Origin: Candidatus Trichofilum aggregatum
GTDB lineage: Bacteria; Chloroflexota; Anaerolineae; Promineifilales; Promineifilaceae
Length of the DNA: 64,000 nt
Reading direction: 5' to 3'
Assembly (NCBI GenBank): GCA_016716885.1
Contig: JADJUV010000172.1
Coordinates: 186,001 to 250,000 of the forward strand
The notes under the pieces were generated by a model that made no database searches, was not told the DNA's origin, and was given only the letters and a program-made list of their open reading frames with translations. The position numbers and the translations under genes are program-made. Shown piece by piece: positions 18,145 through 26,874 of this stretch. Within the stretch, counting starts at the first letter, position 1, and each line of letters starts with the position of its first letter.

Positions 18145-19125
18145 TCAATCAAGATAACCAAACTCACTCACATAACTTTTAAACAAAAACGAGTATGCCC
18201 TATCTACCCAAGGATCAATCTGGGCCTTCCAGCGCTGAGCCGTCCGGGCGTCAAAACCCTGTTGCCCCGCACTAAAACCCAAACTCACCACTTCCTGATC
18301 CAACATACTTTCTTGAAATTCAACCCCCAGAAAACAACACAAGTCTCGTATCGTCTGCTCCGGCTCCTGCACCAGCCGCTCAAACTTCAGGGGATAATAG
18401 TTCTTAACAAAACTACGACGATACCGGCGATACCGGGCTACGCTTTCCCACCAGGCCAGAGCCGTTTGCATAAAAACAAACAGTTTAAAGAGGGGCGAAA
18501 CTCGTTTCAGATACCGATACAAAGTTGATTCCTTATCAACTTGTCTCCGCCGCAGCTCACTGACATAAATAGCGCGTGGATCACGTACCATGTGAATAAC
18601 TTTAGCCTCAGGATACCAGGCCAATAACGTGTCCACATAACGCACATGGGCTGGCGTTTTTTCCCCCATAAGTGGTTTCCCTTTTTGCTCGGCATAAAGG
18701 GTCATCATAATCATAAAAAGTGCCCGTTCACTGCGATCCGAAGCCAATATTCTTTCCCGTAACACATTCGGGTCAACCCGTTTAATAAGCCAGTACCAGT
18801 GCGAACTCATCTGGCGATAGCGCCAACTTCGTTCCAGCCCCCCGGTATAAATAAAGTCCACAAGCTTACGAACGTTTTCGTCGTCAGCGAGATCACCCAG
18901 TTGGCGGAACTTATACCGGGTGCCCTCCCAACTAAGCAGATGCCCCATAAAATGATTTTCGGCGCAAATGGCGATTTGATCAGAGCGGTTCAGAATCCGT
19001 CGTATCAGCGTTGTGCCACTACGGCTCACCCCCACAATAAAAATGGGAGCAGCACCTTGACCCTCATCTGGGTCAGCAACGCCCCTTTGTTCCTCTGGCG
19101 CCAAAGCTATTGCGGTCATGCCCAT
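18145..19125 (-). CDS. Sulfotransferase (second subfamily, copy 1)
   Basis: A 326-residue sulfotransferase with a canonical phosphosulfate loop IFIVGVSRSGTTLIRRIL near residue 27 and 3'-phosphate segment KVIHMVRDPRAIYVSELRR near residue 175. The blocks LASDRSERALF and MGEKTPAHVRYV are shared with the gene at 21064-21999, so the two are paralogues and distinct from the 14.7-17.8 kb trio. ATGs at 19125 and 19119 are both possible; AAGG is better spaced for the second. It overlaps the 3' end of the O-antigen-ligase-like gene by 10 bp. Confidence 0.87.
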   Translation of the reverse strand: MGMTAIALAPEEQRGVADPDEGQGAAPIFIVGVSRSGTTLIRRILNRSDQIAICAENHFMGHLLSWEGTRYKFRQLGDLADDENVRKLVDFIYTGGLERSWRYRQMSSHWYWLIKRVDPNVLRERILASDRSERALFMIMMTLYAEQKGKPLMGEKTPAHVRYVDTLLAWYPEAKVIHMVRDPRAIYVSELRRRQVDKESTLYRYLKRVSPLFKLFVFMQTALAWWESVARYRRYRRSFVKNYYPLKFERLVQEPEQTIRDLCCFLGVEFQESMLDQEVVSLGFSAGQQGFDARTAQRWKAQIDPWVDRAYSFLFKSYVSEFGYLD

Positions 19126-20609
19126 GTCCTTGAAGAATGGTAGTTTTTATCACGGCTGGTAGGGGCATCCACACTGGCGCGTGACTCGGCCAGGTTAGCG
19201 ATAAGCCCCAGGGTTAACCACCATATGGTTGTACCCACGTAGTTGGAATGGATCATCTCGGTGAAGTTGCTCACCACAAAATATTGCAACATCACGAGCC
19301 ACAATAACATCATTAACCGCCTATCTAGAAAGCCGCTCCGAGGTAAATAGCGCCAGTTCTGCCCACTTTTTACCAACCACCATCCAACCGGGAACATATA
19401 AATGACCAGACCCACCACACCCATTTCGGCCGCAATGAGCAAGTATGTTTGGTGGGACGAATGCTCTTTGTTTACCGCCAGGTTTAACACCCTCGTGCGA
19501 AACTGCTCATCATAGAGTTCATGGGTGTCGTATCCCCAGCCGAACCAGGGTTTTGCCTGGATTAGCCCCCAGGTTGCATTTCCCCCGAGAAGCCGCCCCT
19601 CTACCGTCTCTTCGGTTGCCAATCGGTCACGCGCCCAGGTTACTTGATCGGTAAGAAGCGTCAATGCCAGGGGAATACAACATAACAACACCAGGAATGT
19701 CAGTTGCCTGGCCAGACGTGGGTACACCACCAGAAGCCCCGTCCATACCAGGATGCCACCCAGCCAACTACCCCGGGAAAATGAGAAAAAGACACTAAAA
19801 AAGGCCAAACCTACCAATAACAAAAATGCGATTTGCCGGTTACGTGAACGGGCGTGTATGGCATAGTGGAAAAACAGCATGGCACAGAAGATTAAAATAA
19901 CGGTAAAAACGGCTGGATTACCCACGGTGCCCGTGGTACGAGCATTAGCACGGCTAAGCCAAAAGTCAGGCAGTAAAGCAGGGGCAAACCAGCTAAGCAG
20001 ACCGACGCTAGACTGGATCAAAAGAACGGGTATGGCTATCCAAGCCAGATAACGGAATTCCAATAGTTGGGGTTTGACTATCCGTATAAGCCAGTAAAAG
20101 GCAAATGGGATAATGATCTGAAAGTAAAACTTCACCAGGGTTCGTTCAGGATTTGGTGTGAGTACCATGATATTAACGAAACCCAGGAGTAAAAAGAGGA
20201 GCATGGCTAGATCAGGGACGCCTATCTTTAACTCGTGCCTCTGTTTAAAGCCCAGTAGCATGGCAAAAAGGATGAGTGGAATAGTGGCTGGTATGAGGGT
20301 GTAATGAAGGAACCAGTCGGTATAACGGCTCAAAGGGCCAGAAATTTTGAAAAAGATAGGGTAGAGTAACAACCAGAGCAGTACAGCCGTGAAAGGCTGT
20401 GTTAGCAAGAGCTTAACAAATGGCACCAGCAAAACCGGCACGACTACCATTGCCAGTAGCACCCACTCTTGTTCAGCAATGAGCACAGCCGTTAGCAACC
20501 CCACCATGAGACATAGAAGTATGGGTAACGACACCGAGAGTAGGGGGGATTGCTGTAAAGGGGTGTATATATTGTTGAGACCGGATAGGGTAGTCGTTTT
20601 TCTTAACAT
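19116..20609 (-). CDS. O-antigen ligase/polymerase-like membrane protein
   Basis: A 497-residue protein with about 11-12 membrane helices, for example LSVSLPILLCLMVGLLTAVL, AVLLWLLLYPIFF and IAFLLLVGLAFFSVFFSFSR. The FSFSRGSWLGG segment near residue 275 is typical of Wzy_C/WaaL-type enzymes. It is followed by a large external loop (ATWGLIQAKPWFGWGYDTHE) and the HSSHQTYLLIAAEMGVVGL block, which contains the conserved His. It would polymerise or ligate undecaprenyl-linked repeat units on the outer face of the membrane. It fits with the flippase and Wzz-like protein at 23.9-26.6 kb as a Wzy-dependent assembly system. Confidence 0.82.
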   Translation of the reverse strand: MLRKTTTLSGLNNIYTPLQQSPLLSVSLPILLCLMVGLLTAVLIAEQEWVLLAMVVVPVLLVPFVKLLLTQPFTAVLLWLLLYPIFFKISGPLSRYTDWFLHYTLIPATIPLILFAMLLGFKQRHELKIGVPDLAMLLFLLLGFVNIMVLTPNPERTLVKFYFQIIIPFAFYWLIRIVKPQLLEFRYLAWIAIPVLLIQSSVGLLSWFAPALLPDFWLSRANARTTGTVGNPAVFTVILIFCAMLFFHYAIHARSRNRQIAFLLLVGLAFFSVFFSFSRGSWLGGILVWTGLLVVYPRLARQLTFLVLLCCIPLALTLLTDQVTWARDRLATEETVEGRLLGGNATWGLIQAKPWFGWGYDTHELYDEQFRTRVLNLAVNKEHSSHQTYLLIAAEMGVVGLVIYMFPVGWWLVKSGQNWRYLPRSGFLDRRLMMLLWLVMLQYFVVSNFTEMIHSNYVGTTIWWLTLGLIANLAESRASVDAPTSRDKNYHSSRTWA

Positions 20610-20661
20610 TTGTTAGATAACCCGGCTTAGACCGCATTTACGATTTGCGATTTTAGATTGT

Positions 20662-20793
20662 ATCCATACAGGTGTTAGAACTTATTCCTACGCTCCGCGT
20701 GGGAATACCATCCGGGACGCTCTGCGTCCTACGCGACGCAGAGCGTCGCAGGGAGCATTCCACGCGGAGCGTGGAATGAGTACCTGTATAGAT
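20662..20793. mobile_element. MITE-like palindromic element, copy 2
   Basis: Ends ATCCATACAGGTG and TACCTGTATAGAT match the terminal repeats of the element at 5871-5980 with one or two changes. The interior holds the same CTGCGTCCTACGCGACGCAG and CCACGCGGAGCGTGG palindromes plus an extra CGCTCCGCG arm. TTTAGATT occurs on both sides (from 20653 and from 20799), which may be a target duplication. Confidence 0.65.
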
Positions 20794-20895
20794 AACTTTA
20801 GATTTACGATTGTTGCCCTTAATACTGGGGTAGGAGTTGGCCTTGTGCCTGCCACTCACCAGAGGGCAACCACAAGGGTTGCCCCTACAATTCTA

Positions 20896-20934
20896 GGCGC
20901 GGTTTTTCGGGGCGAAGGCCCGAAAAACCGCGCC
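20896..20934. terminator. Perfect 16-bp hairpin
   Basis: Stem GGCGCGGTTTTTCGGG pairs perfectly with CCCGAAAAACCGCGCC around a 7-base loop. It lies between the 21064-21999 sulfotransferase and the O-antigen-ligase-like gene, both read leftward, so it could stop transcription after the sulfotransferase. There is no downstream U-run, so a repeat-element role is equally possible. Confidence 0.45.
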
Positions 20935-21063
20935 GCCAGGGTTCCCCCTTCCCCCCGGGAAGGGGGTCAGGGGGATGGGTCTTCCGACTCAATCTACCAA
21001 GGAGTTGGGTAAAGCTGGTCGAGTCTCTCCTCTCAGTTCCGCAGGTTATTTAATGCTTGTTCC

Positions 21064-21999
21064 TTAGGGTGGGTAGCCCAGACGGGCCAGATGCTTCCGG
21101 CCCAGCAGGGAAAACCAGGTTTTGGCAAAGGGGCCAATGTGGGTTTGCCAGCGCCCGGCTGTTTTTTTATCGAGGCCAGCGGCTTTGACACGCCGCTGGG
21201 GCTGAAAGCTAGAACCAACCACGGCTAGCTCATCAAGCATGGCTGGATCATAAGGCACGTTCAGAAAGTTACATAGTTTCTGTACTTGTTCTTCCGGGTT
21301 ACTGACTAGTTCTTCAAATCGCAGCAGATAGTAACGGTCACCATAGGTGCGTTCGTAGAGGGCGTGGAGGCGAACGGCATCAAGCCAGGTTTTGGTGATG
21401 TGGATTAGCTCAATCATGTCAAGCAGGCCATACATTAACCAGGAGGGCAAAGTAGGGAGTTTTTCTTTGACTCCCCACTTGCCTGCACGTACCAGTTTGG
21501 CGGCCGAGATAAAGATAGCCCGTGGGTCTCTGAAGGTGTGAATGATCTTCACTTGGGGAAACCATTCATATAAGGTAGGCACATAGTAGAAATTTGTGGG
21601 GGTCTTTTCGCCCAAGATCATATCGGTTCGTAGGTCTTGACGTGCTTCTACGTATACCTGCATCAAAAGGGCAAAAATGGCTCGCTCGCTTCGATCGGAG
21701 GCGAGGAGACGCTCTTTGAATCGCGGCCGCGGCACGGTGCGGTTGAACCAGCCCCAATAACCCGTAGCGGTAGCCTGTTGTTCGCTGTAGAGATAATCCA
21801 GGAACCTGTCTACATTGGCTTCATCCTGCAAATCTCCATAAGCGGCAAGCTTTTTTTGCCGCCCCACCCGACTCAGGCGACGCATAAAGTGGGTTTCCGA
21901 GGTGATGCAGATCCGTTCTGATTTGTTGAGGATTTGGCGCAGAAGCGTGGAGCCGGTTCGAGGGCAACCGACAATAAAAACGAGTTCGTCCATTTCCAT
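21064..21999 (-). CDS. Sulfotransferase (second subfamily, copy 2)
   Basis: A 311-residue sulfotransferase with phosphosulfate loop FIVGCPRTGSTLLRQIL near residue 7 and 3'-phosphate segment KIIHTFRDPRAIFISAAK near residue 160. ASDRSERAIFALLMQ and ILGEKTPTNFYYVPTLYEWF mark it as a paralogue of the 18145-19125 gene. ATGs at 21999 and 21993 are both plausible; the first lies 4 bp after the preceding stop, suggesting coupling. Confidence 0.87.
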   Translation of the reverse strand: MEMDELVFIVGCPRTGSTLLRQILNKSERICITSETHFMRRLSRVGRQKKLAAYGDLQDEANVDRFLDYLYSEQQATATGYWGWFNRTVPRPRFKERLLASDRSERAIFALLMQVYVEARQDLRTDMILGEKTPTNFYYVPTLYEWFPQVKIIHTFRDPRAIFISAAKLVRAGKWGVKEKLPTLPSWLMYGLLDMIELIHITKTWLDAVRLHALYERTYGDRYYLLRFEELVSNPEEQVQKLCNFLNVPYDPAMLDELAVVGSSFQPQRRVKAAGLDKKTAGRWQTHIGPFAKTWFSLLGRKHLARLGYPP

Positions 22000-22003
22000 G
22001 GGC

Positions 22004-22906
22004 TTAGGCCTCGTATGAATAACCATCCAGGAAATCGAATTGGGCGATCTGCTGGGCGACCTCTTCGATAAGGGGAGTTGTCCAGGGAACTTTGTAACGA
22101 CTTTTAGCTGGGGAGCTATAAAGAATATTGGCACAAGCCTCAAGGTAGTCGTCGGCAGGGGTAACACCCAGAAAGTGGCAAATTTGAGTTAGCTCCAGTT
22201 GGGGGTGGGTAATGAATTCTTCTTGTCGTACCAGGAGCCAATTGGCATCATCGGCCTGTTTTTCTAAATCCGCCAATGTATGGCAGTTCAAAAAATAGTT
22301 ATTGATGGCATTTTCAAAAGAACGCCCCCCCCGGAGCATGAGGGTGCTGATGTTGTCATAGGGGTTACGAATGACATTGATCAGTTTGACGTTCGCCTGA
22401 CCGACTGCGCCTTGGAGCTTATTCAGAAGGGTGGGGTCTTGGGCCAGCCGTTGGGTTGTTCTGCCTGCTTTGCTACTGCCAATCACCCTTAATTGCTCGT
22501 ACTGCCCTTGCCATTGGTCGGGTACGAAGTAGGAATAGCGTTGTTGTTCTCGCCCCTGTTTTGTTCGTCCGTTGGCGGCTTGCCGTTGTGAGCGGGTGAG
22601 GAGAATATGATAAATCTGCTTTTTACCAAAACCAGCGGCAATATATCGCAGGATATCAACTTCATCTGGCAGAATAATTTGGGGATGGGCATCTAGCAAA
22701 GCGCCAATGATGCTGTGCCCGCTGCGGGCATGACCGATAAACAAGCAGAAGGATTTCACTTCTTGAAAGAGGTCTTGTTGGTTACGGCTTTGGTAATAGG
22801 ATGTGACGTAATGCCTGGTCAATTGCAGGGTTTGTTGCATATACGTGCCCAGGTTGGTAGAGCCTGTTTCGGTCCGATCAGCCATCAGCATATTTCTCAG
22901 CGACAT
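22004..22906 (-). CDS. Sulfotransferase-family protein (divergent)
   Basis: A 300-residue protein with a sulfotransferase-type loop CLFIGHARSGHSIIGALLDA near residue 50, where the usual T/S of RSGT is His. The 3'-phosphate region appears as VKLINVIRNPYDNISTLMLR. The start at 22906 has GGAG 8 bases upstream; longer frames run antisense through the neighbouring gene. The C-terminal block QLELTQICHFLGVTP is the usual sulfotransferase helix near the end. It belongs to a third subfamily in this locus. Confidence 0.78.
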   Translation of the reverse strand: MSLRNMLMADRTETGSTNLGTYMQQTLQLTRHYVTSYYQSRNQQDLFQEVKSFCLFIGHARSGHSIIGALLDAHPQIILPDEVDILRYIAAGFGKKQIYHILLTRSQRQAANGRTKQGREQQRYSYFVPDQWQGQYEQLRVIGSSKAGRTTQRLAQDPTLLNKLQGAVGQANVKLINVIRNPYDNISTLMLRGGRSFENAINNYFLNCHTLADLEKQADDANWLLVRQEEFITHPQLELTQICHFLGVTPADDYLEACANILYSSPAKSRYKVPWTTPLIEEVAQQIAQFDFLDGYSYEA

Positions 22907-22937
22907 TTTTTTGTCTCCTTTTTTGTTCTGTCTGACA

Positions 22938-23702
22938 TTACCCGGGGTGAAGAAGCGTAGATGCCTTTTGTGGTCTGGCGTGAAGTCTGGGGCGTATATA
23001 TTTCCAATACAGCAAACCAGCCTGAGACCAGAGGGAAAACTCCAACTGGTTCCACCAGGGAACTGGTTGATGGTTCCATTGGGGCGGAAATTCGTATCCC
23101 CACTGTTGCATGTAGGGGCCAAAGACGCGGCTGGCCCGGCTCTGTATTTCTGGTGAGTAATAAGAGAGGTAGTTTTCTTTGCGGGCGCCGGTTCTATTGA
23201 CCACAGGTAGCGGACGTTTTGGCTCCAGGCCGATGAGTTGGAGGGCCTGAGCAAAATCTTGGGACAGGTTTTCAAAGCGGATGACAAAATCAAAGTCTTT
23301 ATGGGACAGGCTGCTCCAACTGTTATAGGGTCGCCAATAATGTTTCATGAAGTAGGTGGGGAAATCGGCGTTGTGGTCTTTAATAAAGTTGAATTTCTTG
23401 AGGGCCAGGGAACGCACTAGCCGGTTTTTTTCTATTTTGCGCGACTCGCTAAAACGAGCCTCATGGTCGGTTTTGTATTTGAAGTAAAGGCTAACAGCTT
23501 CATCAAGCGGGTTACGAATACCGGAGAAAACGAAGTATTCCTTTTCTTTTTGGCTGGCGATTCGCTGAAAGTCGTAGTAGGTGGCATGTTTGAACAGAAT
23601 GGGTACGCCATCATATTGTTGACGAAGTTCGCGACGTATAGCGGTGGAGCCGGTACGGGGAAGCTCAACAAATAAGTATTTGTGTTTGTGGCTGATTATC
23701 AT
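22938..23702 (-). CDS. Sulfotransferase family 2-like protein
   Basis: A 254-residue protein starting MIISHKHKYLFVELPRTG, with the phosphosulfate loop ELPRTGSTAIRRELRQQY near residue 13. The 3'-phosphate region is YFVFSGIRNPLDEAVSLYFK near residue 56, and DFVIRFENLSQDFAQALQ near residue 140 is the usual RFE-L block. These features match the family that includes carbohydrate 2-O and chondroitin-type sulfotransferases. It is a fourth sequence type within this locus and probably modifies a different position or sugar. Confidence 0.8.
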   Translation of the reverse strand: MIISHKHKYLFVELPRTGSTAIRRELRQQYDGVPILFKHATYYDFQRIASQKEKEYFVFSGIRNPLDEAVSLYFKYKTDHEARFSESRKIEKNRLVRSLALKKFNFIKDHNADFPTYFMKHYWRPYNSWSSLSHKDFDFVIRFENLSQDFAQALQLIGLEPKRPLPVVNRTGARKENYLSYYSPEIQSRASRVFGPYMQQWGYEFPPQWNHQPVPWWNQLEFSLWSQAGLLYWKYIRPRLHARPQKASTLLHPG

Positions 23703-23889
23703 GCGACTTTTCCTCTTTGGGCTTGAGTACTATGTTTGCACTTTTGGAATTGAACCGCAGAGACGCAAAGAACGCAGAGGGAAAACGGAAAGAAACTCCG
23801 TACTCTCTACGCCTCTGCGGTAAATTTCCGTCTGGGACAAGAAAAACGGCAAAGGTCGTGTTGAGTAAAGCACTCTGGCGTCGGGTGTT

Positions 23890-25458
23890 TTATGATTTGT
23901 TGGACAGCCGTGACAGAAGGGCGCTCACTCGATTGCGGGAGCGTACCAGGAGAATGAGTTCTTCGGCAGAGACGCCCAGGCTGAGGATGACGGCGAGGTA
24001 GACGCCGAAGCTTAGGAGAATAAGGAAGACGGTGTGGATGAGGCTGTTTTCGGGAGGGAATTTTAGGGCGAGGAGGGCGAACGCGGCCGCGGCCGCGATT
24101 CCTCCCACAATGGGCGCAACAAGGTCCCGGCTATAGGGCAACAGCCGATACAAATTCCACACCTGGATCAGAGGCAAAATATTCGCCACAGATTCAATGA
24201 TCAGTGCGGTGATGGCCGCGCCCAAAAGCCCCCACCGGGGAATAAGCAAGAGATTCAGTACTACCGAGAGGATCAACCTGATAATGGCATTGATCAGCTT
24301 CAGGGTGGTGTGCCCGGTCATTTCCAGAACTGCGCCACACATACCCGTACCGGCATTTACCAAACTCACAAAAGCTAAAACCCGTAAGGCGACGGCCCCA
24401 TCTACGAAGCTTTTGCCGAACAGCGACAATAGCTGAGCGGGAATGAGCATCATGAGTAAGATGAAGGGCAGATTGAGAATAACAACCCAGCGGGTTGTCG
24501 TTTGATACAGACGACCCAACCGGCTCCAGTCGTTACGATCATGTAATTCGGCAATGAGGGGTCTGGATGATGTGGTGATAGAGGCGTGAAAGATACTGCC
24601 CAGCAGATTAAGCTGGCTGGCGACAGAAAAAATGCCCACGTTTACCACTGTCGTCAGGGAGCCTAACAGGAGCGTTTGAATATTGCCCCGGAAGGTAGAC
24701 ATCATGCCGGTTAACCAGACGGGAAACGTGAAGCTGAGAATGGCCTTGGTGTCACGTCTGGCCCCCCGTAACGACCGTTTTAAAGGGAAGTGACGGTTGA
24801 GGTAATAGACCAGCATGAGTGTCGAGACGACATCGGCCACCCCATAGGCGATAATGGCATGGAAAATATTAAAACGAAAGAAAGCCAACCCGCCGACCAG
24901 AAGTAATCTCACGATTGGCTGGACGATATTCTGCGAGACGACCATATCACGCATGTTTTTAAAACCGCGTGTCGCCCCGGCCAACGCATCTCCCATCGTT
25001 AAGGAGGGTACGAACAGGCAACTCAACTGTAGGAGGGGGGCCAGTCTCGGTTCGTTAAAAATTTGGGTGGCAATGGGATAGGAGAGGGCAAAGAGAATAA
25101 TGGACAGTAGGGTGCTCAGGAGTAATCCCAGGCTCAGACCAATCTGGATGGTTCCCCATAATCCGGCCTGATCACGACGCCCTTTCATGACGGCTATCTG
25201 GCGCGTAAGGGTGGTATCCAGGCCAAACAAAGCGATGGCGGCCGCAATTGTGGTGACGCTAATGGCAATGTTGTAAAGGCCATATTGTTCCGCGTTTAGG
25301 AGGCGCACTATAACGAAGGTGATGACAATGCGGCCGCCGTAATTAAACAGCCGCCCAACCGCGACAATGCTGCTGCCTTTTGCGGTGGATAAAACATCAC
25401 CCCGAAACGAGGCTTTCTGCTCAGATTCAGAGCTTATCAGCCCTTTTGACTCATCCAT
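23890..25458 (-). CDS. Wzx-like polysaccharide flippase
   Basis: A 522-residue MATE/MOP-superfamily transporter with about 14 membrane helices. The N-terminal block TAKGSSIVAVGRLFNYGGRI and the LLNAEQYGLYNIAISV segment are typical of Wzx/RfbX flippases, which move undecaprenyl-linked repeat units across the membrane. Further helices include LSLGLLLSTLLSIILFALSY and ITALIIESVANILPLIQVW. ATG at 25458 is chosen; a TTG at 25476 with GGAG close upstream is an alternative. Confidence 0.87.
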   Translation of the reverse strand: MDESKGLISSESEQKASFRGDVLSTAKGSSIVAVGRLFNYGGRIVITFVIVRLLNAEQYGLYNIAISVTTIAAAIALFGLDTTLTRQIAVMKGRRDQAGLWGTIQIGLSLGLLLSTLLSIILFALSYPIATQIFNEPRLAPLLQLSCLFVPSLTMGDALAGATRGFKNMRDMVVSQNIVQPIVRLLLVGGLAFFRFNIFHAIIAYGVADVVSTLMLVYYLNRHFPLKRSLRGARRDTKAILSFTFPVWLTGMMSTFRGNIQTLLLGSLTTVVNVGIFSVASQLNLLGSIFHASITTSSRPLIAELHDRNDWSRLGRLYQTTTRWVVILNLPFILLMMLIPAQLLSLFGKSFVDGAVALRVLAFVSLVNAGTGMCGAVLEMTGHTTLKLINAIIRLILSVVLNLLLIPRWGLLGAAITALIIESVANILPLIQVWNLYRLLPYSRDLVAPIVGGIAAAAAFALLALKFPPENSLIHTVFLILLSFGVYLAVILSLGVSAEELILLVRSRNRVSALLSRLSNKS

Positions 25459-25484
25459 AGTGTTCGTGAATGACAAACGCTCCG

Positions 25485-25747
25485 AAATGGATCGTGTAAC
25501 CGTTCAGGTGGTTACATCAACAGATTGAGGAAACAGAGGCATCAGTGTCTGGCACGGGGCAGCAAGTTGCGTTCTGACCAGGTTGGTCTGCCCCGTGCCA
25601 GGCACTTCATGGAAAGGTCAACCGCAATGAAACACACCCTCTGGACAGTCATCTACTTAGTAATCGTTCGTAAACAAGTTGGCGAGATTGCGGCAGTCTC
25701 CAAGACTGCCGCAATCTGGAAACCGCTAAGTTAATGGCGAACGATGA
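25485..25747. repeat. Cluster of palindromic intergenic elements
   Basis: Three elements sit side by side. GTAACCGTTCAG followed by TTACATCAACAGATT (about 25497-25527) is a fragment of the 49.1-kb MITE. A hairpin CTGGCACGGGGCAG / CTGCCCCGTGCCAG spans 25549-25601. A perfect 15-bp hairpin AGATTGCGGCAGTCT / AGACTGCCGCAATCT with a 3-base loop spans 25685-25717, flanked by the inverted ATCGTTCG / CGAACGAT. No gene is visible. Any of them could act as a terminator for the Wzz-like gene. Confidence 0.65.
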
Positions 25748-25748
25748 C

Positions 25749-26597
25749 TTATGACGCTGAGTCATTGGTCGGGAAGGAGTGTGCCGGGCTTTTTGACCCA
25801 ATGCCATTTTCTTTACCAGGGCTGGTGATGAGTAAGGGGGAATCGGCTTCAGCAACCGGCGGATGATGGGCCGCGGCCGCGTAGAATTCCTTTAACATTT
25901 GTTGGCTGGTGTCCAACTGGGCCTGGAGGGCCAGCAACGTTTCCTGAAGGGCCAAAGCAGGTGGTCCATCAGGCGGCCGGGTGAAAATCGTGGCGGCTGA
26001 CCCCGACTGATACTGGCTTATATATTCCGACAGCAGAACCAGACCAGAACCTAAGATGATGCTCGCGGCCGCGGCCACAATGAGATTCACCAGGAGATTT
26101 GTCTTGACGGGCCTGGCAAATTCCGCTTCATCGAGTACAGCCAGTTCATACATTTCATAGAGATTGTCCACATACGTGAACGTGGCTTCCCTGACGGCAC
26201 GGGCGTAATCACGAGCTACGGCCGGGTCATTGCCTCTCACCGTCAGTTCGATAATCGTTGTGCCCGCAATGACACGGCTATCAATAGCGAGGCCCTCTTT
26301 TTGTTGGGGCAGAAGGTCAAGCGTTTCCGCGGCCGCGTCCTTCACCCACCGGCTCTTAATAACCTCTGCATACGTCGTGACGATCTCCGTGCGCCGTCCC
26401 AGAATGTCTATCGCATTCATGAGGTTCCTATCGCCAATGAGCGCCGGGTTTAATTTAGCCACAAAAGTCGTTTTGGACTCATACACGATAGGCTGTCGCA
26501 ACGTGAATACAGCCGTTGCACCTACCGTAAACAAAAATGTCAGCAAAAGGAGCCAGCCTTTACGCTTCAAAAGACTTAACAAAACACGAGGTTCCAT
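25749..26597 (-). CDS. Wzz-type chain-length determinant protein
   Basis: A 282-residue inner-membrane protein with an N-terminal helix (GWLLLLTFLFTVGATAVFTL) and a second helix near residue 175 (LVNLIVAAAASIILGSGLVL). They bracket a periplasm-facing domain with the QPIVYESKTTFVAKLNP strand seen in Wzz proteins. The cytoplasmic tail is Pro/Ala-rich, with no Walker motifs, so it lacks the tyrosine kinase half. It would control polymer length together with the flippase and polymerase of this locus. Confidence 0.83.
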   Translation of the reverse strand: MEPRVLLSLLKRKGWLLLLTFLFTVGATAVFTLRQPIVYESKTTFVAKLNPALIGDRNLMNAIDILGRRTEIVTTYAEVIKSRWVKDAAAETLDLLPQQKEGLAIDSRVIAGTTIIELTVRGNDPAVARDYARAVREATFTYVDNLYEMYELAVLDEAEFARPVKTNLLVNLIVAAAASIILGSGLVLLSEYISQYQSGSAATIFTRPPDGPPALALQETLLALQAQLDTSQQMLKEFYAAAAHHPPVAEADSPLLITSPGKENGIGSKSPAHSFPTNDSAS

Positions 26598-26801
26598 CGT
26601 TGCCTCTCCCTCCGTTCTGTAGAATATGGAACTTCAGCATATTCTGCCCAGACGGTAACCAGGTAAATCAGCCCCACATTAACCTAACCCGGACCAGCCA
26701 GAACCTACATCTTTTCCAAGACTTCGCTTGGAAAGGGTCACAGGATAGGACAAACACGGATGGCTTAGAGTTTTATCCGTGTTTCGCCTACCATGTACGA
26801 A

Positions 26802-26862
26802 CCTGGCTTTTTCTCTGTGAATCTCTGTGTAACCTCTTTCTGACTAACTGGTCAAGAAGTTA
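26802..26862. repeat. Dispersed CTCTGTGAATCTCTGTGTAA repeat, copy 1
   Basis: The segment from CCTGGCTTTTTCTCTGTGAA to GGTCAAGAAGTT matches 36169-36248 closely. Both copies lie just 3' of leftward genes (the DegT aminotransferase here, the 82-residue protein there), so they share a position as well as a sequence. Confidence 0.65.
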
Positions 26863-26874
26863 ATTTTTTAGGGG

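Larger units (their letters stand above)
20610..21063. other. Intergenic region with palindromes and dispersed repeats
   Basis: No gene is visible in these 454 bases. They hold a MITE-like element (20662-20793), a copy of the dispersed GGGCAACCACAAGGGTTGCC repeat (about 20865-20890), a perfect 16-bp hairpin (20896-20934) and a CCCTTCCCCCCGGGAAGGGG palindrome near 20950-20970. The GGGGGATGGGTCTTCCGACTC string also occurs, in relation, near 5830 and 34880. Confidence 0.7.

Noticed and set aside
20896..20934. Strong hairpin as certain Rho-independent terminator
   Set aside because: No U-run follows on either side; it sits among repeat elements, so it is listed with low confidence only.
22907..23293. 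N-terminal extension of the 22004 sulfotransferase through 23293
   Set aside because: It lies in another frame of the 22938-23702 gene and has no motif; the start at 22906 has a good ribosome site.
23740..23860. CAGAGACGCAAAGAACGCAGAG stretch as a coding region
   Set aside because: It is an intergenic imperfect inverted repeat (matching CTCTACGCCTCTGCGG), and its frames have no support.
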